Below, one piece after another: positions 12,701-24,700 of a stretch of 64,000 nucleotides of DNA. This DNA is from Varroa destructor. Its lineage: Eukaryota; Arthropoda; Arachnida; Mesostigmata; Varroidae. A program made the translations under genes and the position numbers. How positions within the stretch are numbered: position 1 is the first letter of the stretch; each line of letters begins with the position of its first letter. Location of the stretch: contig NW_019211454.1 in the NCBI RefSeq assembly GCF_002443255.2, positions 16,666,243-16,730,242 of the forward strand, given 5' to 3'. The notes beneath the pieces are model-generated. The model searched no databases and was not told where the DNA came from. It worked only from the letters and a program-made list of their open reading frames with translations.

Positions 12701-15700
12701 TGGCAACCGAATTGCGCTGAGCGATGCACTAAGCTGGCCATCGCAAGAAACAGTAATAACAACAAAAATAACATTATTGAAAACAATGGCCGCATTAGAG
12801 ACCATGTCACATAGGTCTTGCCATGAATCGATAACGATTATAACATTTTATTGCGACAGGGTGTCATCAAGAATCATGCTGCTATCAAAGAAGTAACGTC
12901 AAGAACTGATGATAGGCGAAGGCGCCGCTGGCGCCCCAGGCCACCAGGGGGCGAACTTCACCGGCAGTGACTGTTGAGATCTGTCGTCATTCAATTATAG
13001 TACACAATAGTGCGTTTGCCGTGCAGCGTTGGTTCCGTAATTATCTGAGTCTTTGCGTGTTATGTGACGTATTTAGGACTGCGTACAATTGAGCTAGACG
13101 CGTTGAATTTTGAAAAGCAGCGAACGTAACAGTAATCGTCGCGGCAAAGTAATGGCGCTGCGAAGAGATTCATTACGGAAAACGGATCATAAATCTACCG
13201 TTTCGATTTGTTAGTTGGTGGCATTAGTTATTGTAATTCTATCAGGCGTAAACGTAAATTAAAGAGAGCAAATAAAATGAAGAAAGGCTTTGGTCAGTGG
13301 TTCGAGCATTCACATGACTGCAATGTTTTCTATACATTCTAGCAAAAACGAAAATCTTTGAATAAAGACAACTTCATGTTAGTTGGGTCACACAAAGGCG
13401 TGTGTTTACACAAGTTTGAATTGATAAAATGGTTAACTTCACGAGCCATCTCTGTATTTCAATTAGGACGCTTTATACAATATTGTGGTTAGGAAGCAGG
13501 TAGTATATGTATATGAATCTAGAAATCGTCACTCACAGTACGAACTACATACGTCTGTTGGCTATTCAGTTGTCTGTACAATTCTGAAGATAAGCCTATA
13601 CCAAGCACAGGTTGTGCCATTTCTAAGGCGATTTTAGGTTGTCAAAGGTAACAACTTAGATGAAGACCCAACAAGAACAATTAACTCGTAGGTGGATTTC
13701 CGAACATGAATGATCTCTTGTTGAGGCAACGACGGACCCAAGCCAAATTTGCTTAACAGGTTCACTGACAAATAGGCGCAATAGAGCCTTTATCCAGCGC
13801 CAGCTCTATGCAAACGCAGCGATCAAAGCACAGTATAGCACACGGTCTCAAATCAACCATATAAAGAAAGTATCTTGAAACTCAATACGACCGCCTTCCA
13901 CACGGATAAGCATCGATCCGAGTATGATCCACTTTGTTCTTGTCCACTGAAGTGTTAACGGAAAAGGTTCACGGCAAGTCCTGTCATATAATAACAATGG
14001 CCCCTGCAAGCAGTCAGAACCTGTGCGCGACCTTGTCGCTGGTTAGCTACGTCATTGTAACAGGCCTATCCGCTCATATACACTGGTTTTGTTGCCAATG
14101 TAATCGTTTCCCTGTCTTTCTCGCATCCTATACGGTCTTTCGCGTCTTCTCTTTCCCTTTTAGCAATTTGAATGCTCTTCTTCGAGCACGAACATCTCCG
14201 CTGCCAAAAGATCTGGCTAAGCATACGATCTGTGCTTGGTCAGTATAACATGCCCTCTTTACTACGGCCTAAGTCGAGACGCGGTCTGAGTATTGTAACA
14301 CGCTTCAATGCCTCTAAAGGTTGTTGGCTGGGCGGTAGCCTAAACCAGGGCTGCTGCTGATGAAACCTAAAATTATCGTAGGCACAGCAAAAGCTGTTAC
14401 CTAGCCCTCAAAGATGATACGAGAAAACAGAAACGAGTTTACTAAATTAGCCGTATAATTCAATACGTTCGTGTTTCAGTAAGCTCTTATCGAGACGCTA
14501 ATGAAAATGTAAATAGGTCGTCTAACAACGGACAAGAATTAGCTACTAGGTCTTTAAGGGTTTTGGGTTTTGGCTTAAATATTTCCTTGTCGCTTTGGTG
14601 CCACGTCAGCGCTCGGTCCCTTGGGGCAGGTTTTTGATACCGCCAAATGAATAGAATAGAATGCGGCTAGCTGCTCTAAGCCATCGCCCATATTAGTCAC
14701 TATAACGTTTATTACGGAAACAGCCGCCTCCCATGAGGCGCTTCGTGAACGCCTACTGTGCGTTCAGACCTGCGGAAGCCGGCCAGGCAGCCTACCCAGA
14801 CCTACCCGTGTGTATCAAAAGCTTGCTTTGATCACGGGCTGATAGTCGGCGATGAACCGGCAGCAAGCAGCCACGGCGCAAGACACAACCCAGGAGTACC
14901 TCAACGATGCTGCGGGAAAGAGCACCCCCTTCGATGTACGGTTTCGTCTGCTGTCATGATTACTAGTACTGCTGTCATGGAAGGCCGCGCTAAGGGGCCG
15001 TCCACTACTGCAAAGGGACAAAGGCCCTGAAGGAGATTAACGGCAACTCGTCTGCAATATATAATAATATTTCCGTCATTCGATGCGTCGACTCAGCGCA
15101 CTTATTCGATGTGGTACTTTTGTTTGTAGGCGTCGATGTGATATGCTGTATTTGGGCCGAGCGATAACGAATATCTGGCATAAGCAGGTAAATACGGGCA
15201 TGTTGGTTACCTTTCTGCATTAATGGAAAAGCAAAGTTTCCGAAATTTATTTAGAAGCGCAGTCGCTGAATTGCACCGATCCTAACCGACAAGACTCGTT
15301 CGATAAAAACGCGATTGAGTTATTAAACATCTCACAAAAAAAAGTCTTGGTTCGTGCCATTTTTACGCTACTTTCATAACACGCCCTACATAATTAACCG
15401 AATCATTAGGTGTCTAACTAACGTACGTGGTACATAACATCGCGCACAAATTAATGAATTTTCTAATTTTCATGAGGAAGTTCAAGTTAGATAGCACGTT
15501 TACAGTGCACTCCCATACCTTGCTCCATCCAGATGCGATAGTTTCCGTTGGGCTCGGCGGAGGACTAGGCATAATGCCCTCAACGGAGCTATCCAAACCT
15601 CCATCGGTGCAGTCGGGGCCGTCAAGCGCCTCAAGCCCATCAACTGAATCTACGGATTGCGCCAAACGCTGACTAGAAAATTTCTTCCGCGTTCGCGGAG

Positions 15701-18700
15701 GTTTCCACGAGTGTTCACCCGTCACGTAATTGTAGTAGTACGGACGTCCTCCAGTTGACCGGTACTCGCCCCAATGGTCAGAGAGATATCTATAGGACGG
15801 CGGGTTGCAGACAAAAAATCAGAGAATAAGTGCAAATAACAATCAGAGCACAATGTAGAAAGGTTTATTTCTTCTAAGTACGTCCGTTGTGTAGTACTCG
15901 CCGGCGTTGAGTCGACAACGCTTACTAAGTTTCCCTGTCCGAAGTTTAACCGCACAAGTTATCGCGCCGTTATATAAAGTGTAGCGGAAACAACGGCTGC
16001 TTCAAATCGGCCACAATCTCTATACAGACAATGTTTACTTCTGTTAGAGTCAATTATTTACTACTGCACTCTTTGTTTGATTAACTATGTGACGTTATGA
16101 CTCTGACACCCTTATTTCATACAAAATACAGGGTGGGCTACTAAGATTAGATTTACAGCAGTAGCAAAAGCTAAAGCGGACAATTAAGAACAATCATAGT
16201 ACTTGTGAATAAAATATGCTTACAGCTATTCTCTTGCCTAATAGGAATTCTTATTTTTTCCTATCTTATTTGCCACTATGAGCCTTCTTCTTAGACCAGC
16301 CTGTGTACAATATTTTAAATACCGCATGTGAAACGTTTGAACGGCTTAATCATTCTCTTCGGCCTTTTCTGTGCCAACTCACCGGACGGGATCTTCGTTC
16401 GGAGACGGAAAAGGAGGTGTCGTAGCAAGTGCGAGATCAAGAGGGGCGCTAAGCTGTCCACCTTCGAGAAAGTTGCTGTGGACATGGGAGTGTTCACCAC
16501 TTGACTGATGATGCTGTCCATGCGCATGAACGATCACTACGTCTCCTTGAGGCTGCTGGACGTTGGCGTAGATCGGCTGCGGCTGATGTCCCTCACTTCG
16601 AGGCCGAAGCGGAGCTGAATGCCCTCGCTGAATCGGCCCTGTACGGGGCGGTAGCTGCAACGGATTGGACGTGTTTGGTGTATTCGAGGACACGATAGAG
16701 AAGCGGAAGCCCGTGGGCGAATTTGACACCAGGTCGTCCTCATCACCTTCGTCGAGATCAGAACTAAAACGAGAAATAAAAAAGACGATTGATTATATAT
16801 TGAATGTGCTAGAGCATACATGATATAGAATTCAATTAACTTGAAGGATTAACGCGCTCAGTCTTTAGTTCATTTGTAATAATCAATCAGTAATTCATGT
16901 GAGGAATGCATAACCAGTTAGTTGATTAAACTCTGTACAAGTATAGTCGTGCTATCGTTATTTATTGCTTTACGTTAAACTTGTTTAATTTGTTCCATAA
17001 TTTAGCCGCGATAACTGCCAATTAAGCTAATCACAGCTATCCTGGTAATGTTCTTCTAGAAGAACTGAACTTTTAAAACCGTCCCTGTTTTTCTAAGACG
17101 TCCGAAATACAGTTGCCCTATCTTCACGGATTCTTTCGTGGATTCGATCTAAGACGTCGCTATTGAGATTTACCCGGACTTCAGTTGCAGATGCACAAGT
17201 GGCGACCGAAGTCGTGTCTACATACAACAAGCTCGCCTCTAAATTTCGGCTGCGTCTTCCTGTATTCTCGTCATTAATAGCGATCCTCTTCGTCACAAAC
17301 GTGAGCACATACACTGAATTTTCAGTTCGAGTTCCATAAAAGTGCCACTATTTACCTCGAACCCAATACCTTTTCAAAAACATTCCAATAAACTTGTCAT
17401 ACTTTATCTCAAAAAACTGGCCCATTATTAGACAGTTGCTGCCTGCGCAGCACCCACCTCCTCCCATGGACTTGTTCCTCTATACAGTGTCTACCCTACA
17501 GGGAATACGTTCTACTTTCTTTACCAGTCGAAAGAGATCACGTTTATAATATTCTGACGAACGTAATGTAAACGATAAGATGCTACCGCCAAACGATCAA
17601 AGGCTTCTTGAATCAGATATACGTCACACGATTGACGCCCGCTGTCCACCAGTGATGACCGTCAATCACACTCCTGATTCCTGGCTATCCTAGTAAAAGA
17701 GGGCAAATTGGCCCAATTAGACTAGTACGTCTCTGTTTTTGTTTGTCTCATCTTTAACCTTTTCTCCATCGTCATCCTATTTTTGGATCGACGCTCCTGT
17801 TGGTCCGTTCGAGTTCACTTGAGCGCGTTCAGGTTTAGGTCGGCTTACCTTGAACAGACGCGGCCAATAATGTCGGGGTCTGTTCAGTCCCAAAGGATCT
17901 GTGTCTTGCCGGAAAGATTGGCGCACCGCGTACGCACGTAGCAACGTTGTTCATTAATACAAACCCGTCTGCCGCAGATAAACATATGTTCCAAAGCCTT
18001 GAAGTCAGAATTCTGATTTCGTCAACGTTAAGACGTCATCGATTCTTTATGAAGGTGTTGTTGCTGTTACTGGGGGAGATATTATTGCGAAATATGTCGA
18101 CTACTATTTTTGGGTCTATGTAGTGAAAGCGCATCTAAAAAAAGTTCCTCAATATTAATAATAAGTAGTAACTTATAGTGTCAATATAGATAGGAGAAGT
18201 TTCTGTGATAGGTAACAACAAATGAAAATGACTCTTCAAGGTAAAGGGTCTTTTCAGACTGTATACAAAACAGAAATGATCAACTTACCCAGTTATCTCC
18301 ACGTAAATAACATCAAATATGGTAAAAAAAGAAAAAAGAAAGACAACCTTACCAACTTATTTTTACATTTATCTACCAAAAAGGTTGTTTCACTTCTTCG
18401 GCAATGGGCAATTTTACAATGAAATGTCGATTTTAACCTCTGTCTCAAAACAAAAGATCATAACTTGCGAACTTTACCATCGGAGAATAGTCGTATTTTC
18501 CGATCAGAACGAGTAAAATGAAAGCAGATTCTTAACAGAAACGAATAGTTTTTTTATCGACTACCTCATATTTACTGATGACCAAGTACGATCTGAAGAC
18601 TCATTCAAAGACAGAAAGCTTTTCATAAGTTTTTCATTTAGAATCAACAGCAAGGAAATTCGAGCATAGAATTTATAAATGATTGACAAATTCCCTATAA

Positions 18701-21700
18701 AATAAAATATTCTCAGGCTCTGCATCAATTACATTCCTACATACATACCCGGTTTGTTGATGTTCAATAAGAGAATCTTCATCGCTACGAGGTTCACTGC
18801 CGTCGTCTACAACTTCGCCCATCTTCTCTCGACGCTCCCGAAGAGCTTCATCAAGCGACATTCGGAAACGTCGCTCAAACGGGCCTCGCCCACCAGAACC
18901 GCATCCCGGAGCCATCCCAGGACTCGGCGAACTATCCACATCGATGTCGTCGCCATCAACGGGGTGCACCTTCAATGAATATAGCTTTTAAATTATACGG
19001 AACTGCATCCGTGTTTACACAGAGAACACAAGAAATTGTTGACCCATGGTTCGTTATCAGGCTTAATGCCGCAATGGCTGGAGTTGATAATTATCAAGCC
19101 ACAAAGAAGTAGGTCATGTCCAAAATCGATCAGGAACTTCCTTATGGGATGAGAATGTGGGCTATGAAAAACATGCAAAACAGGCCATATTTAGGCACAC
19201 ATCAGATAGATTAGATAGAGAAATTAGTTAGCTCGATAATCACCAAATCGAAGCTGTCGAGTGCCCATGGACGTGAACGACGTGGACAGTATAGGAACGG
19301 CGTCCTAAATCCATTATTTGCATCCGCGCTTTTAAGACAGACGCTAGCCTACAGCCACAACAGTCTTCCGCGTAGTTGGTTTGCTCGGCAACGCCACAAT
19401 ACCATGGCGTAGAAACTTTGTGGTGAGACCCAATTCTCACCAAAAGCTCTCTCATTTAGAACGCAAAAAAAGACTAATTATCTAGAACCAATGCAACGAA
19501 ACAATGTCTTACAAACTATATCAAACACATACTACAGACGCTAATAGCTCCACCATAGTGACAATAAAGATATAATCGGTTAAATTCACCCGGCTGTTCC
19601 ATCGACGACGAAACCAACAATGTGCCCGATACAATATCATCTTTAACCCAATCAAGCAGGAGGACCCAGTTAGGGCAAAAAAGATGTCACAATAAGATGA
19701 TTACTATGCACCAACGACACAACGTGAAAACAATGGAAGTTCACAGACGATACGCCGTTCCAAACGGGGAAAATAAGACACAACAACATTGTCATTTTCA
19801 TACAGATAGGGATCGGGTGTTTGTGTATGATAGGAGAAGGAGATGCCACACCTCACAGCGGGTGATGGTCTAGATGAACAGCGGCAGAAGGACGACGCCA
19901 GCACTAACGAGAACTATGTTGCCATCGATAGAATAACTATGATAGCAAGGAAGGATCGTTCCATCTACGATTACGGAAGCTGCGCGACAGCCGTATCTTT
20001 CCGTCGGAAACAACAACGAGGTAGTTAACTTTTGAGGTAAGTTTGTCAGGATAATAAAAATGATTATAACGAAGAGTGTTATCCTAACTGTTGCTTGTTG
20101 TATTCATCGTTAATCCGTCGCTTATTTCGTTCGTTTGATGGCAGCGAAGCATGAATTGCTCACTGCAGCGGTAGTAATCATTGTCGCAATAGTAGTTCTA
20201 TAGTGGTGCAATGCCAACGCCTATTGAATTGACGTCAGCATAATCTTGAGATACGTTACGTGGTCGAGATTCGAACCCGGGAGAAGGCTTACTTTTTTCG
20301 TACTCGAATTGGGTACCGGCCATTTGAAGCAATGCTAACGATGGCATTGTAATACTTTTTTCGTTTGTTCACTGTGACTAGTCAACTGAAGTATTAGTCA
20401 GATCTGGTGATGCTCTCGTGACCCCAAAAGATAAGATCTTCACTTTACAAACAAAGGAGAAAAGTGGAATTTCTACTGACTGTTTCAAAGTCCAACGCAT
20501 CGAGCTCTTATCGTCGATGCCGATACCTTTCAACTACGAAGAGCCGATGAACTATCTATGCTCTGCGTCAAAAACAAGGGCTGTTCCCACATGTATAGAC
20601 GAATCATATAATTATCAGGTGATTGCCATGAATAGATTAGCTGCGACATGTAGCATTTCATAACGGCCTACCGTTTTAGTATTGCTCATTTCTACTGAAT
20701 TTCGCAAGCGCGAACAAAAGTTTGCATTTGTTTAGCGATACACTTGACGACCCCAATTTCCGAATCCTCTTTACTTATCTGAGGTTACATTTATAATGAG
20801 TACGCATTGATTTTTTACTAAGTGGAACAAAAAAAATTTCGTTAAGCCAAAGATGGAATTCAATTTAGTAAATCAAGCCGTACGAAACGAAGCAGCAGCC
20901 ACCCTGGACGATTGTCATAGGTCTAAAGAGGTGACAATGAGAAACAGATTGACAAAGACGCATTGCTGCAGTGACGACAGACAACGGGATCCTTTTGTCT
21001 GCCTATCAATGCTATAGACGGCAAAATGAACAAAAATTATGTAATATCTGATAAATAATAATAATCCTATTATTATTATTATTATATCTAATAAGTAATG
21101 TAATTAGCTATAATAAACGAGGGTAGTTCATTCAGTTCACTAACTTTCATAGAAAAAAGTTAGTTTCTTTTATCAAAGCACTAGGTAGGACAAACGATTA
21201 TTGTGAGCCTCGCAGATGTTGTCATAAGAACATCGCAATAGAAAATGTCGCTATTAGCCGATCTATCGATTTGTGGGTTTATCAAATATTTTTCAACAAA
21301 GGAAACTAACAGATAGCATTTACAATTAGTGATGGACGTTGCCTATAGAAGTGCTATTAGGAGATCAAGGGTATCTGTAATCTCTCTCCGTCTTATCGAG
21401 ATTAACACCCAGGGCACCACTTTTTGTATGGCCTTAAAATACACTAGCTTAAAATGGTACCACTGGAAGCGGAATTTTGAAGAATTTTCGTGAAATTTGT
21501 ATTGAAAATGTTCTTTTATGTTCGACGTTCGTACAGTATAAATTATACGCATTATATTTTCCTTTCGTTCTAGGTAGCTGACGCAGAAAATGATCGTCTC
21601 CATTTTACTCCTATCCACTTCGAGATAACCTCAAGCGGCTGACAGCCATAACCTAATTAAAGTAAGCAGAACAGTGGCTATTCAGAGCTGTTCAGAACCT

Positions 21701-24700
21701 ATCGTTTCTAGTAGTGCAACTAACCTCTAGACTAGCTTGAGTAAACAGGCTGTTTGGTGGGCTGGAGTGCGAATGACGCACCCCCTGCGTCATCGACCCG
21801 GTCGTGCGATCTCGTCCCTTGGAAGAGTCCACCGGTCCAGCAGAACCTTGCGCGGAACCAACGGCAGAACTGGCGTTGCTGTTCCCTGCTTGGGTCTTGT
21901 TTGATGTACAGCTGGCGCTGTTTCCGCTAACGCTGCTTATGCTACCCGTGTTTATGCTGCTGCTGGTGCCTCTATTGCTTAATTTATTCCATAGTATCAC
22001 ATCACTTTGTTGGTGACTACTTTGGCCTTTTGCAGTTGAGGAAGAGACGCCTCCAGATCCATTTGCATTGGCTCCACCTGCAGATGCTGCGGTGTTGCAA
22101 CTGCTGCTACTATTGGCACTAGAGCCAACCACCGCTGTCCCTCCAACCCCCCGCGTGCCTGATAGTCCACCTGCAGCTGTACCGGATGACGGTAACTTCG
22201 TCACCGTCGCAGCAGACAATACTGCTCCTCCTGCACTACTCGTTGTTGTGCTCGCGGACGATATAGAAATCGTCTGCTGCGTGCGAAGCGAACTTCGAGG
22301 TGGCGGCTGAGGCTGAGAGTGGTGGGATTGTTGTTGCTGATGATACTGATGACGCATTTGAGGAATCTGCGATCGCTGTGATGCTGGCGTAGTGTTGTGC
22401 TGTTGCTGGCTGTTGCTGCTGTTAAGCCGGTGCAGTTGCTGCGGGGTCGGCTGCGATTGAGGGTAGTCCCTCTCGAGGGGTTCGGGTGGGGTATCATCAT
22501 CAAGCGTGTCCTTCGATCCCTTCGAATGATCACGCTCCTGCGAACTCTTCGACGACTCGAGAGAAGACGCTCTCCGCTCCAACGAATCTTGACGCGAATA
22601 GTCCAGCTGCAAGCAGCAGTAGTCGCGAGTCATCACAACGCCACACTGCATTGGAATAGAGTTGTGAAGGGGGCGGGGAATAGGGTTTTACCAGCCAACA
22701 AAAAAAATGACGCTGACACAACAACTAACGGTTCTTATCAACGTACAAATATTGGCAATGAGACTATGGAGATGTTTAGTACTTGCTTGTTTTTGGAGCG
22801 TACCTACGTAAGGGAATGGCAACACTTCGCTCTATCTAGATCGAACAATGTCCATTAAAAAGGGTGTCAACCTGGGAACCTGCATAAGCTGGGTTCGGAG
22901 AAAAATGATCTGCGATTAGCCGATCACGCGCAGATTCACCTTCGCGCTGCACTCAGTCGCTGACCCATTCTAGAATCTCCTACCACCGTAACTATTCAGG
23001 GTTACTTTTCTTTGGTCTGAGTACACTCGACCCACTGACAAGCAAGTGGTGTCTTTTTGAGGAATCACCAAAAATCGATTGAAAATGTGCACTGAGTATG
23101 CTTGCTCTCGCTTATAGTGTTATACATACGATATGACTTTGTTATCCAAGGTAGAATTTCCTACAACAAAACCTAGCAGTCACCGTTAATCACAGCAGCA
23201 TAAAACACGCTTAAAGCAAAATTACTCCATACGTGATATTGTTATCGCTAATAGATCGTCTGTCTTCGTTGTTGGAGTATATTGCCTTAGCGTTTCATGC
23301 TCGATCCATGCGTAGCCAGTTAGTCACCTAATCAAGATTTCTTAACTAGCAGGAGGCAACAACTTGCCTCTTTCTGATGATTGGTTCTTGAATTCTAAAT
23401 AAGTTTAGCGGGTCGTGTGCGTTCCGGGATTTTGACAACATGAACACAATCTGTACTTCTATTTTGGCATAAGGACCAAACGCCTTCGTAGCAAAGTAGC
23501 TTTGCCACCAAAATCTTTTCGGGCATCGCTGATAGTTTTATTTTTATCACCAGACTCTTTCTTTGTGCTAGCTTTAGGTTAAAATCGCAACGACAATACG
23601 GAACGGATAAATTTCAGGGGTTGCCACGAACCCTCTCACCGTCATCAAGTCGGTCCAACTCGACCTACTGCTGCGGTCACAGGCGATATCGTAGCGGTGC
23701 CATGAATGGATCTGATATTGCCGCGCTCGCCAAATACCAAAATCTTTTAGCTCAGTCACCAATTAACATGGGTAATGTTAGTAAAGATGACGCTCTATGT
23801 GTCATGTGGTAACTGTTGTTATAGCTAGTCTCGCCCATATGACGTGAAGAAGTTCAGGTTTTGTATTCATTTTATCTCAGTGTATTTTCCTCCACTGAGA
23901 AATTCTCAAATTGGCCAATAATTTCCACTGAGTCATGTAGAACTGCAGAAGTTAAAACTGTAAAAGTTTTATAAAGCCAAAAACGTCATTTGTTCTATTG
24001 TGGTCGTCGTGGGCGTCGTTGCGGCGGCAGTCTTGGATGCTTTCGTCGCCTTTGCCGACGGCGATTTGCGACACTGACCTCGTAACCGGTGTCATGTCAG
24101 CTAGTAACCAGGACAAGCGGGAGTCCATCGACATCGTGACTGGTAATCCGGTCTGTTTAAGAGACAAACGCTACCCTTTAATCGCCAATGTTGAGTGCTA
24201 CTGCGAATCCTACAAAACGGACAGGTGATCTTGGCGAGGTCCTATATTAAGGCCGGGTACGAGTGAATATTGATGAGCCGAGACGCTTCCAAAATAGGAA
24301 AGAGAGAAGTCAAGCTGTTCAAGGGCGTTACCACGGGCTGAGCTCAAATGAATGACTGACTCGTTTCATCAATGTAAACATCGACATTACATCGCCGTTA
24401 TAGGGGTCGTAATAGTTAAAATAACGCATGGCTTCTTTCAGTCGTTGACAGCATTTTATAGCGGCCCGTTGCTAGCGAAGTGTACTCAGCTGGCGTTAAC
24501 AGGGATACATTGAGAGAAATAAGAGTTTGGTCGTCATGCGACGTTCGTGCATTGTGTAGCTATTGCCGCTAGTAGTCCCTGGACCATAGCTAAACGTACA
24601 GCGTCTCTATAGTTTACTTAGCAGGAGAAGTAAACTCAAAGCCAGTCTTCCTTCCTCTTGTTGGTTCTTCATCGGTTAGACAACGCAGAGCAAATATCTT

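Noticed and set aside
17093..17314. Protein-like 73-codon minus-strand frame in intron 3
   Set aside because: No acceptor and donor pair keeps the two-plus-one phase needed between exons 3 and 4, and exons 3 and 4 join perfectly without it.
20029..20045. Consensus donor (GAG|GTAAGT) on the plus strand
   Set aside because: All three frames stop just before it, and no upstream start of a plus-strand transcript can be defined. It may be noncoding or chance.
21804..22858. Leu/Pro-rich open frames on the plus strand
   Set aside because: They are the reverse-strand shadow of the Ser/Gln/Gly-rich exon 2; GCT/TGC repeats read as Leu or Ala in reverse.
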